64,000 nt of DNA, taken from Maricaulis sp. (lineage in GTDB: Bacteria > Pseudomonadota > Alphaproteobacteria > Caulobacterales > Maricaulaceae). Made by a program: the position numbers and the translations under genes. Location of the stretch: NCBI RefSeq assembly GCF_017642925.1, contig NZ_JAEPOL010000003.1:62001-126000 (forward strand), read 5' to 3'. Position 1 is the first letter of the stretch, and each line of letters starts with the position of its first letter. This document shows positions 43,577-51,960 of the stretch, piece after piece. The notes beneath the pieces are model-generated. The model saw only the letters and a program-made list of their open reading frames with translations. It was not told where the DNA came from and made no database searches.

Positions 43577-43620
43577 AGCTGTAAAGCACCCTTGTCATAG
43601 CTGTAAAGCGAGCTTGTCGT
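43577..43620. promoter_or_regulatory. Tandem 22-bp repeats upstream of the HTH operon
   Basis: Two copies of a 22-bp unit, at 43577-43598 and 43599-43620, match at 18 positions: both begin AGCTGTAAAGC and end CTTGTC.T. A third CTTGTC is at 43629. The 22-base period equals two helical turns. On the minus strand, TTGACG and TATGAC boxes about 18 bases apart sit within the repeats. This suits a promoter repressed by the operon's own HTH protein. Confidence 0.65.
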
Positions 43621-43651
43621 CAAGGATACTTGTCAAAGCCGGGCCGGGAAA

Positions 43652-43678
43652 AGGCGCCCGGGAATCCCCCGGGCGCCT
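43652..43678 (-). terminator. Intrinsic terminator of the peroxiredoxin gene
   Basis: AGGCGCCCGGG (43652-43662) pairs perfectly with CCCGGGCGCCT (43668-43678), loop AATCC, and on the minus strand is followed by TTTTCCC. It lies 27 bases past the stop. Confidence 0.85.
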
Positions 43679-43704
43679 CGAAACCGTCAGCGATGCGTGC
43701 AGCC

Positions 43705-44340
43705 TTACTTGTTGGGCTGCTTAGTCACGCGCAGATAGGGCTTGATCTTGTTGTAGCCTGCGGGGAAGAGCTTGTCGGCTTCCTCGTCGGAGATCGACGG
43801 CACAACGATCACGTCCTGGCCATCTTCCCAGTTCACCGGCGTGGCGACCTTGTAGCCATCGGTCAGCTGCAGGCTGTCGAGCAGACGCAGCACTTCGTTG
43901 AAATTCCGGCCGGCGCTGGGCGGATAGGTGAAGGTGGCGCGGATCTTCTTGTTCGGGTCGATGATGTAGACCGAGCGCACCGTGACTTTCGGATCGGCAT
44001 TCGGGTGGATCATCGAATAGAGCTCGGACACCTTGCGCTCGGTGTCGGCGATGATCGGGAAGTTCACCGCGCAGTTCTGCGTTTCCTCGATATCCTTGAT
44101 CCAGCCCTTGTGGTCCTCGACGCTGTCGACGGAGAGCGCGATCGCCTTGGCATTGCGCTTGGCGAACTCGTCTTTCAGCTTGGCGGTAAAGCCCAGCTCG
44201 GTCGTGCAGACAGGCGTGTAGTCGGCCGGGTGGGAGAAGAAGATCACCCAATTGTCGCCGATCCAGTCGTGGAAATTGATTGCGCCTTCACTCGTCTCGA
44301 CGTCGAAATTCGGGGCGATATCGCCCAACAGCAGACCCAT
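43705..44340 (-). CDS. 1-Cys peroxiredoxin (Prx6 type)
   Basis: A 211-residue AhpC/TSA protein with peroxidatic Cys45 in DYTPVCTTELG. The C-terminal Prx6 extension is present (DGYKVATPVNWEDGQDVIVVPS, split across about 158-179). No resolving cysteine of the 2-Cys type follows. Reduces peroxides with thiols supplied from another reductant. Monocistronic with its own terminator. Divergent from sixA. Confidence 0.95.
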   Translation of the reverse strand: MGLLLGDIAPNFDVETSEGAINFHDWIGDNWVIFFSHPADYTPVCTTELGFTAKLKDEFAKRNAKAIALSVDSVEDHKGWIKDIEETQNCAVNFPIIADTERKVSELYSMIHPNADPKVTVRSVYIIDPNKKIRATFTYPPSAGRNFNEVLRLLDSLQLTDGYKVATPVNWEDGQDVIVVPSISDEEADKLFPAGYNKIKPYLRVTKQPNK

Positions 44341-44465
44341 GTCGTCCTCCTCGGTTCAATTGGCGGCAAAAACACCTTAGGACTAGGTGCGCTTCCGGCC
44401 ACGCGATTGCAAGACCGCCGCCGGACCGCCTACATCCGCGCCAACATCCGGACCGCACCGACACG

Positions 44466-44954
44466 ATGACGACCACCCTGATCCTCATGCGCCATGCCAA
44501 GGCCGTCGACCGGCTGGAAGCGGAAAACGATTTCCAGCGCGGACTTACAACGCGCGGCCGCGAAGACAGTGCCGCCGCTGGCGAAGCGCTGGCCGGACGG
44601 GGGATCCGCGTCGATCTCGCCCTCGTCTCGCCGGCCTGGCGCACCCGGCAGACCTATGACCAGATGCTGCCGCAGATCGGCGAGCCGCAGATGGACGATC
44701 CGATGGCGCTCTATCACGCCTCCACGGAGATGCTGGAGCGCGCCACCCGCCAGGTCCTCGGCACAGCCGGCACCATCCTGCTGGTCGGACACAATCCGGG
44801 CATTGGCGGCTTTGCCCACAAGCTGGCCCAGATGTGTGGCGAGACACCCCGCATGCCGCTGGGCTACCCCACGGCAACAGCCAGCATCTTTATGCTCGAC
44901 GATGACGATCTGTCCCGGCCCCGCCTCGACTTCGTGATCAACCCCAAGGCTTGA
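44466..44954 (+). CDS. SixA-type phosphohistidine phosphatase
   Basis: A 162-residue histidine phosphatase with the RHG-like motif LMRHAK (catalytic His10) and GHNPG near the C-terminal half (LLVGHNPGIGG). SixA removes phosphate from histidines in HPt domains or in the PTS protein NPr. With ChpT and CheA HPt domains encoded nearby, a link to those is possible but unproven. ATG 44466; the longer frame from 44280 is rejected as it runs through the peroxiredoxin promoter. Confidence 0.88.
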   Translation: MTTTLILMRHAKAVDRLEAENDFQRGLTTRGREDSAAAGEALAGRGIRVDLALVSPAWRTRQTYDQMLPQIGEPQMDDPMALYHASTEMLERATRQVLGTAGTILLVGHNPGIGGFAHKLAQMCGETPRMPLGYPTATASIFMLDDDDLSRPRLDFVINPKA

Positions 44955-45023
44955 TCCAGCACGACTCGCGTTTTGCGTGCATATCTGCTTTGATGCCTCC
45001 GGACGGTGAAACCGGAGCGCAAG

Positions 45024-46661
45024 ATGGACGGCGCACAGGGGATTGACGCACAGCGGTTTGACGAAGCCGGGACGTTCACACACAGTGCGCCCCGGAGAGC
45101 CGGATCACGCAGCGCTTCGGCGCGCGTCGCCCCGGCTCACTCCACTCCAGAGCGAGGCTGCCGGCCGCACACGCCGCCGCGCATTCTTGCGCGACTGTGG
45201 ACGGACGAAGCCGCGGACGGCCTGTCGCGCCGCTGCCCGGAACTGAGCGCCCGGAACCGGAGCTTCCCGCACCTGGTCAGCCTGCTCTGCGGCCTTGTCC
45301 TGGCCAGCATCGTGGCATCACCGGTCCTGCCATTCTCCACATCGGCCGCGCTACTGGCGATACTTGCGCCGACCTGTCTGTCGCTGGCCCTGCTGCGCAT
45401 GGCCGGCGCGCTGACCAGGCCCCGCCATGCACCACGTCGCGCCCTGTCCGAGAGCGCCCTGCCAAAAGCCAGCATCATCGTGGCCCTCTATCGCGAAGCT
45501 GCGGTCGTCGCCCAACTCATCAAGACGCTCGGGGCGATCGACTATCCGGCCGGCAAGCTGGAAGTACGTCTGGTTCTGGAAGCGGACGACACCGAGACGC
45601 TCGCCGCCATAGAGCGGTGCCACCTCGACACCCGCTTCGGTGTCGTCATCGCACCGGCCGGACACCCGCGCACCAAGCCGCGCGCGCTCAACTATGCCCT
45701 GCGCTTTTGCAGCGGCGAGATCATTGCCGTGCATGATGCCGAGGACCGGCCGCATCCGCTGCAGCTGCGTCACGCCGCCGAGAGCTTCCACCTCGCCCCG
45801 CCAGGCCTGGCCTGTCTGCAGGCCCCGCTCAACTGGTACAATCGGGGCGAGACCTGGCTGACACGTCAGTTCGCGATGGAATATGCCGCGCATTTTCACG
45901 TCATGCTGCCGCTCTATCAGCGCCTCGACTGGCCGCTCCCCCTCGGCGGAACCAGCAATTATTTTCGTACGAAGGCCCTGCTGCGCAGTGGCGGATGGGA
46001 TGCCTGGAATGTCACCGAAGACGCCGATCTGGGCGTGCGCCTGCACCGGCTGGGCTATCGTTGCGGTCTCATCGCGCCGACCACACTAGAAGAAGCGCCC
46101 GTCAGCCTGCGCGGCTGGACCCCGCAAAGAGCGCGCTGGCTGAAAGGTTACTGGCAGACGCTCGGGGTTCATTTCGGACTGGATGCCGAACGCCGGCGGC
46201 TCAGCCTGCCGCTTGTGATGACACTGGGCGGCGCGGTCCTGTCGGCACTCATCCACGGACCGACACTCGTCGCGGCGCTTGCAGCGGCTGTCATGGAACA
46301 AGGTGTGTCACTGCCCGTCCTGGCCTGCCTGTCGATCCTCGGCGCAGGATATGCCGGCGGCCTCATGGGCGCGGTCGAAGGCATGGCCAGAGCGCGCCTG
46401 CCGGTCCGGATCGCCGATCTGGCCCTGCTGCCCGTCTACTGGTCGATCCAGTTCGTGCCTGCTGTTCGCGCTCTGGTGCAGCTCGTGCAAAACCCCTATC
46501 TCTGGGAAAAGACAGAACACGGTGTCAGCTCGCTGGCGGAAACCCCATGTACCTCTCCCTGCCCGCGACCCTCATCGCGCTTGCGATCTGTATCGCAGTC
46601 TTCGTCCTCGCCCGCTGGCGGGCCGGCCAGCCGGTCAGACCGGAGCGCGGCCCGCGGATGA
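45024..46661 (+). CDS. Membrane glycosyltransferase, GT2 (cellulose synthase-like)
   Basis: About 545 residues. Two helices (about 80-125) are followed by a GT-A catalytic domain starting KASIIVALYREAAVV. It has the aspartates of the D, DxD (LEADDTE; VHDAEDRPHP), TED (VTEDADLG) and QRARW (TPQRARWLKGYW) motifs, then C-terminal helices. It resembles family-2 transferases related to BcsA or IcaA, but no PilZ domain or partner gene is seen. The last 38 residues, after a natural-looking EKTEHGVSS, are Ser/Pro/Arg-rich and overlap the next gene. Start ATG 45024 has GGAG; a GTG at 45006 is possible. Confidence 0.85.
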   Translation: MDGAQGIDAQRFDEAGTFTHSAPRRAGSRSASARVAPAHSTPERGCRPHTPPRILARLWTDEAADGLSRRCPELSARNRSFPHLVSLLCGLVLASIVASPVLPFSTSAALLAILAPTCLSLALLRMAGALTRPRHAPRRALSESALPKASIIVALYREAAVVAQLIKTLGAIDYPAGKLEVRLVLEADDTETLAAIERCHLDTRFGVVIAPAGHPRTKPRALNYALRFCSGEIIAVHDAEDRPHPLQLRHAAESFHLAPPGLACLQAPLNWYNRGETWLTRQFAMEYAAHFHVMLPLYQRLDWPLPLGGTSNYFRTKALLRSGGWDAWNVTEDADLGVRLHRLGYRCGLIAPTTLEEAPVSLRGWTPQRARWLKGYWQTLGVHFGLDAERRRLSLPLVMTLGGAVLSALIHGPTLVAALAAAVMEQGVSLPVLACLSILGAGYAGGLMGAVEGMARARLPVRIADLALLPVYWSIQFVPAVRALVQLVQNPYLWEKTEHGVSSLAETPCTSPCPRPSSRLRSVSQSSSSPAGGPASRSDRSAARG

Positions 46662-46768
46662 TCCCGTGGACGCTGATCGCTGTCGTCATGGGCGGCCTCG
46701 CCGTGATCTTCCTCGTCCATCTCGCCGAGCTGGGCGGGTTTGACATGGGTCAGCGGCCGCGGATCTAG
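46547..46768 (+). CDS. Small two-helix membrane protein overlapping the glycosyltransferase
   Basis: A 73-residue protein in another frame, overlapping the last 115 bases of the glycosyltransferase gene. It has TM1 (about 3-23, LSLPATLIALAICIAVFVLA), a basic loop (RWRAGQPVRPERGPR) and TM2 (about 39-60). It ends GFDMGQRPRI. I do not recognise it. The hydrophobic pattern is typical of a real small membrane protein and argues that the glycosyltransferase's tail was overprinted. Confidence 0.62.
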   Translation: MYLSLPATLIALAICIAVFVLARWRAGQPVRPERGPRMIPWTLIAVVMGGLAVIFLVHLAELGGFDMGQRPRI

Positions 46769-48696
46769 CGATCCGCGGGATAGTGCTCGGCCAGGAATTC
46801 GCGGCTGGCACGCAGGAAGGCGGTTCGGGCCGTCTGTGTGTCCAGATAGTGGTTCTCCCCGGGCAGCATGATGAATTCGGCATTCCCGCGTCCATCAAGT
46901 TCGCGGCGCAGCAGGCGTAGCTGGCCCGGCGGCACCACGGTGTCCTCGTCGCCATGCATCACCAGCAGCGGCTGGGAGAACTCGCTGGCCCGGTCGACCG
47001 GCGAAATCGCCTGACGATAAGCGCGATCGTCGAACCGGCTGCCGATATAGCGTTCCCAGTAGCGCACCAAGGAGTCCGAATAGTCTCGCGTGCCTATGAA
47101 GGCGAAGGGCGCGGTCACCCCACCGAAGGAGATCGCGCACCGCACATGATCGGGATCCTCCAGCGCGAGCATCAGCGCGGCGTAGCCGCCATAGCTGCCG
47201 CCGACGGCGCAATAGTCCGCCTCCGCAAGCCCGTTGGCACTGACATGGCGGGCGCCATCGATCATGTCGTCAATCATGCCGGTGCCGAACTCGCCGATCC
47301 CGGCCGCGATGAAGGCCTCGCCCTGCCCGGTCGAGCCACGGTAATTGGGCTGCAGAACGGCATAACCCAGGGAGGAGAAATACGCCGCCTGCCAGTCGAA
47401 TACGCCGCTGTCGCGGGCGCGCGGCCCGCCGTGCGGCAAGAGGATCAGCGGCAGGGGCCCCTGGGCACCGGCCGGCCGCGTCAGCCAGGCCTCGATCTCC
47501 TGGCCTTCACGATTGGCATAGGTCAGGCGCTCGCGCACTCCTGCCCCGCCGTCGGGGAAAGCGTAGGCGGTATCGAGCAGTCCCAGCCCCCCGGTCTGCA
47601 GATCGAGCAGGTAGTAGTTTGGCGGCCGCCCGACATCCCAGCCGATCACCACGAATTTGGTCTTGGTCTGGTTCCACGAGCGTAGCTCGACGACGGCTTC
47701 GGTGAGAATGCCGGACAATTCCTCGCGCAGGGCTGTGAAGTCGGAGCGCAGGAAGTGCTGTTCCGGCAAGGCCCCCTACGAGCTGTAGCCGATCACCTCG
47801 CGGGATACGGTGTCCACCATCAGGTGCGCATCGGACAACCCGGTTCCCGACAGATCGTAGTCCGACAACTCACCCGTCGCGATCTTGAGCCGGCGGATTC
47901 CCACGCCGGGGATGTCGAGAGCAACGGCCTCGCCATTGTCAGTGAAGCCGGGGATCAGCGGATATTCCGCCTCGAACACCTCCGAATAGATCCGCTGGGA
48001 AGTCCCGTCCGCGACCCGGTAAATGTCGAACTCCCCGGTTTCGTCTTCGATGCGGACCTCCAGCACCGGAACGCCGTGTGCGTCGAGCACGACGAACTCG
48101 TTCTGCCCGGTCTCGAAAATCTGCTCGTCGCGATTGCCGTCCTCCAGACTGACCTTGAAGACAGTGGTCTCGTACCGGGCGTCCGAGCCCAGGCGCGACG
48201 CGTTCGGGTGGTTATTCCACCGGCCCGACATGGCCTCCAGAGCGACATGCTCGTCATCATCGACGAGCGCAGAGACAATCTGCCCCGGCACGAAAGCGCC
48301 GGGCATGTCGTCCAGCAGCAGCGCGGTTTCGCGGGTCCTCACGTTGAAAGAGGCCGCACGTGCCACGGTGATCTCGAGCTGGCCGTTCACCGTCATGATC
48401 TCGCGGAACGCGGCGATCGTGTAGATCAGATAGGTGTCGTTGACCCAGTAGAAACCGGTGATGCGCCCGCCATCCGGCGCCGGGATCGCGCTCAGCGCAC
48501 CGCCGCCTGCCAGATCGTAGAGACAGATTTCGCGAGTTCCGCGCGGACTGCAGCCCGTCGCCAAAAGATCGCCGCTCGGCGACAGTTCGGCATCCCAGAT
48601 GCGCGGCAGCGCGGCGTAGTCTTCAAGTTGATCCTGTGCTTGCGCACTCGCAAACGACATTGCCGCGGCAGCAATGCCAGCCAGAATTCCCCGCAT
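46765..48696 (-). pseudogene. S9-family prolyl oligopeptidase, split by one in-frame TAG
   Basis: Both parts are in the same frame: N-part 47776-48696 (306 residues: signal peptide MRGILAGIAAAAMSFASAQA and beta-propeller) and C-part 46765-47769 (hydrolase, Ser in GGSYGGY, Asp in HGDEDTVVP, His in GENHYLD). They are separated by TAG at 47776-47778. Joined length would be 643 residues, matching the two intact paralogs at 51961 and 54092 (672 and 658). Explanations are a recent nonsense mutation, a sequencing error, or readthrough. The catalytic part keeps its active site, so loss may be recent. A separate start for the C-part is possible (TTG 47769) but would lack a signal peptide. Confidence 0.8.
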
Positions 48697-48795
48697 GTAT
48701 CCCCCCGGTAGAAAAACGGGGGCAGCCTACGGCATTCAACTGCAAATTCAACGATGAAGGGCAACAATTCCGGATGGCGTGCCAGGAAGATGCGA

Positions 48796-48869
48796 TGGAG
48801 CGGGTGAAGGGAATCGAACCCTCGTCGTAAGCTTGGGAAGCTTCTGCTCTACCATTGAGCTACACCCGC
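48796..48869 (-). tRNA. tRNA-Gly (anticodon CCC), CCA encoded
   Basis: Cloverleaf on the minus strand: acceptor GCGGGTG/CACCCGC, D-arm GCTC..GAGC, anticodon loop TTCCCAA (anticodon CCC), T-arm GAGGG TTCGATT CCCTT. It ends TCCA, so the CCA tail is encoded. The anticodon stem has a mismatched closing pair (G-A). Reads GGG codons, which fits a GC-rich genome. Confidence 0.92.
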
Positions 48870-48945
48870 CCGGGCGCTGGATATCCGCATGGATACAGCG
48901 AAATTTCCGGTGCGTGCAAGTGCGTTCATCCGGCGCCTGGCAGAC

Positions 48946-50442
48946 CTAGTCCCAGAAGCTGGGCAGGCAGACGACAAGGAAGGTCAGCACTTCCAGCCGA
49001 CCCAGCACCATCTCGGCGGAGAGCAGCCATTTTGCCGTATCGGGCAGCGTGGAGAAATTGCCCGCCGGGCCGATGATATCACCCAGACCCGGACCGACAT
49101 TGGTGATCGCCGTCGCGCTGCCGGACAGCGCCGTCATGAAGTCCAGTCCGGTCATGGCCAGGCCGATGGCGAAAAGCAGGAAAGTCGCCAGGAAGACGAC
49201 CACCATCACCAGCACACCGATCCATGCGTCCTCTTCCAGGCGGCGGCCGTCGAAGGTGCGCGCCACCACGCGCGACGGCATGACGGTCAGCATGAGGTGC
49301 CGCCGCACGACCTGGAACAGCACCAGGATGCGATAGGTCTTCACCCCGCCGCTGGTCGATCCGGTACAGCCGCCCAGGAAGGTGAGCGCAAAGAAGGTCG
49401 CGATCGTCGCGCTGCCCCAGGCGGTGTAGTCCGTGCTGGCAAAGCCGGTCGTGGTGACCACGGACACCACATTGAAGGCGGCGTAGATGATCGACTGGCC
49501 CAGCCCGTCCTCGGACTGGGTCGCATGCCACAGGCCCAGAACCAGCGACACGCCGGCGAGCAGCGCCAGCAGCGAGCGCACCTGCGGGTCGCGCAGGAAG
49601 ATGGTGCGCTGGCCGTCGAGGAATTTCATGTAGGCCACAAACGGGATCGCACCGGCGATCATGAAGACGATCGCGATGGCGTGCAGCGCGCGCGGCTCGA
49701 AGAAGGCGAAGCTGGCATCGTGGGTCGAGAATCCGCCGGTGGAGAGCGTTGTCATCGCGTGGTTGATCGCATCGAAGCCGGACATGCCGAAACTGGCGTA
49801 CAGCGCCGCGCAGCCCGCCGTCATGCACAGATAAATCACCAGGATCCGCACCACGAACACGTGGGCCCGCGCCTCGAACTTCTCGGAATGGTCGGAGCTT
49901 TCCGCCTTGAACAACTGCATGCCGCCCACCCGCATGAAAGGCAGCAGCGCCACCGCCGTCACGATAATGCCGACACCGCCGATCCATTGCAGGAAGGAGC
50001 GCCAGAGCAGAAGGCTGGCCGGCCAGGCGTCCAGCCCCTGCACCACGGTCGAGCCGGTCGTTGTCAGGCCCGAGGCGGCCTCGAAGATCGCATCGGTCCA
50101 GCTCAGCCCTGCAAACACGAAGGGGATGGCGGCGAAGACGGGCAGGATCGTCCAGCTGCCGGCCGTCACGATGAAGGCCTGGCGATGGTCCAGCTCCAGA
50201 TCGGCGTCGCTGCGCGTCGCGGCGAACAGGACGATCCCCGTCCCCACAGCGGCCAGCATCGGCACGGCGAACATGGTGGGATGTGCCTCGGGCGCTGCCC
50301 ATTCGACCAGGAGCGGGATGACCATCGTCGCACCCAGCCCCAGGACCAGAAGCGAGAGGATGTAGACGACGGGATTGACCTGACCCGGAACGCTCGCATT
50401 CCGGCGGCCGGCCTGCGCGCCCGTTGAAGACCGGTTGTTCAT
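48946..50442 (-). CDS. trkH: TrkH-type potassium transporter subunit (first copy)
   Basis: A 498-residue K+ uptake channel protein of the Trk/Ktr/HKT superfamily with four P-loop repeats: SGLTTTGST, TTLSTGGFS, SVVTTTGFA and TAITNVGPGLG. About ten helices. The Trk RCK subunit TrkA is not in the window. A second TrkH at 57772 has about the same architecture, so the genome has at least two. It lies between tRNA-Gly and the symporter gene, which is divergent. Confidence 0.94.
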   Translation of the reverse strand: MNNRSSTGAQAGRRNASVPGQVNPVVYILSLLVLGLGATMVIPLLVEWAAPEAHPTMFAVPMLAAVGTGIVLFAATRSDADLELDHRQAFIVTAGSWTILPVFAAIPFVFAGLSWTDAIFEAASGLTTTGSTVVQGLDAWPASLLLWRSFLQWIGGVGIIVTAVALLPFMRVGGMQLFKAESSDHSEKFEARAHVFVVRILVIYLCMTAGCAALYASFGMSGFDAINHAMTTLSTGGFSTHDASFAFFEPRALHAIAIVFMIAGAIPFVAYMKFLDGQRTIFLRDPQVRSLLALLAGVSLVLGLWHATQSEDGLGQSIIYAAFNVVSVVTTTGFASTDYTAWGSATIATFFALTFLGGCTGSTSGGVKTYRILVLFQVVRRHLMLTVMPSRVVARTFDGRRLEEDAWIGVLVMVVVFLATFLLFAIGLAMTGLDFMTALSGSATAITNVGPGLGDIIGPAGNFSTLPDTAKWLLSAEMVLGRLEVLTFLVVCLPSFWD

Positions 50443-50601
50443 GCCGGCAACCTACTCCCAAGGCATTCCGGCCTGCCACCTCAAAATTCAGCACGCCCGC
50501 GGACAGACGGCGGGACGAAGTGCCGCTATCGTCATTCGCCCGCCGATCCGCTACCAACCGGCCGGTGCGGCGGCAGACACCGCCAGGCGGGAGAAACAGT
50601 C

Positions 50602-51945
50602 TTGGTCCAGCGCCTCTACATGATCCGCGTCCGCGGCCTGATGCGCAGCCAGCTGTGGGCGCAGATCCTTGTGGCCATGCTGCTGGCGATCGGCACCGGC
50701 CTCCTGCTCTCGCCGGACCTCGGCTCGCCGCTCGCCGTGCCGGGCGATACCGTTGCCGTCGTGGGCGAATGGCTGCGCCTGCCGGGGCAGATCTTTCTCA
50801 ACCTGATCCAGATGGTGGTGATCGGCCTGGTCGCGACCTCGATCGTTCTGGGCATCACCTCCAGCGGCGACGCCAACATGCTGGCACGCGTTGCCGGGCG
50901 CATCGCCCCCTATTTCCTGATGACGACCACGATCGCGGTGCTGATCGGCTATGCCATCGCGACCCTGGTGCAGCCCGGCAGTTTCATCAGCCTGAGCGAT
51001 GTCGCACCGGCCGCCGCAGGGTCCGGCGATGTCGATCTGGCCGCCACGCCGGCGCCCACCCTGGCCGGCTCAATCGCCGACATCATCCCGGCCAGCCTCG
51101 CCGAGGCAACGCTGAACGCCAATATGTTCCAGATCGTGGTCGCCAGCCTGATCGGCGGCACCGCCCTCGCCTCGCTGGGCATCGGCCGCGCCGCCCCGCT
51201 GATCCAGATCATCCAGCTGGTGCAGGACGCCTCGCTGACCATTGTCGGCTGGGCCATGCGGCTGGCACCGTTTGCCGTGTTCGGCCTGATTTCGGATTTC
51301 GTGATGCGGATCGGCATTTCCGCCCTTCTGGGCATGTCGGTCTATATTCTCTGCGTCGTCAGCGGTCTGCTGGTGCTGCTGGGCGTCTATCTGCTGATCG
51401 TTGCGGTCTTGGGCCGCCGCTCGCCGCTGGCCTTTGCCGGCACGGTCGCGAGCGCCCAGCTCCTGGCCTTCTCGACCTCCAGCTCGGCCGCCACCATGCC
51501 GCTCTCGCTGAAGACCGCCGAGCAGGGGCTGAAAGTCCACCCCGCCGTCGCACGCTTCGTCATTCCGCTGGGCGCGACGGTGAATATGGACGGAACCGCG
51601 CTCTACCAGGTGATCGCCGCGCTCTTCATCGCCCAGATCTACCAGGTCGAACTCAGCACGCCGGGCTTCATCATGCTGGTGGTGACGGTGGTCGGCGCCT
51701 CGATCGGCAGCCCCTCGACGCCGGGGGTCGGCATCATCATCCTGGCGGGCATCCTGCACTCACTGGGCATTCCGGCCTCGGGCGTTGCCATCCTGCTGGG
51801 CGTCGACCGCATCCTCGACATGTGCCGCACGGCGATCAACGTCACCGGCGACCTCGTCGCCTGTGTCGTGATGGACCGCTGGCTGGCTGGCGCCCTGGAC
51901 GAAGACGACCTGGCAGCCCGGCCGCAAAACGAAGTCCGGTCATAG
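50602..51945 (+). CDS. Dicarboxylate/amino acid:cation symporter (DAACS family)
   Basis: A 447-residue SLC1-like transporter with the family blocks FSTSSSAATMP (HP1), NMDGTALY (TM7) and CRTAINVTGD (TM8). The start at TTG 50602 has GGGAG nine bases upstream; ATG 50620 has none, so the TTG is preferred. Transports glutamate/aspartate or C4-dicarboxylates with Na+ or H+; subtype unclear. Convergent with the S9 peptidase gene (15-base gap). Confidence 0.92.
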   Translation: MVQRLYMIRVRGLMRSQLWAQILVAMLLAIGTGLLLSPDLGSPLAVPGDTVAVVGEWLRLPGQIFLNLIQMVVIGLVATSIVLGITSSGDANMLARVAGRIAPYFLMTTTIAVLIGYAIATLVQPGSFISLSDVAPAAAGSGDVDLAATPAPTLAGSIADIIPASLAEATLNANMFQIVVASLIGGTALASLGIGRAAPLIQIIQLVQDASLTIVGWAMRLAPFAVFGLISDFVMRIGISALLGMSVYILCVVSGLLVLLGVYLLIVAVLGRRSPLAFAGTVASAQLLAFSTSSSAATMPLSLKTAEQGLKVHPAVARFVIPLGATVNMDGTALYQVIAALFIAQIYQVELSTPGFIMLVVTVVGASIGSPSTPGVGIIILAGILHSLGIPASGVAILLGVDRILDMCRTAINVTGDLVACVVMDRWLAGALDEDDLAARPQNEVRS

Positions 51946-51960
51946 CCGCACCTTAGCCCG

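Noticed and set aside
46765-47769. C-terminal S9 part as an independent cytoplasmic peptidase
   Set aside because: It is in the same frame as the upstream propeller part and lacks a signal peptide; a split gene is simpler.
48946-50442. Plus-strand frames of up to 512 codons overlapping trkH
   Set aside because: They are antisense shadows caused by high GC; the trkH frame has full family motifs.
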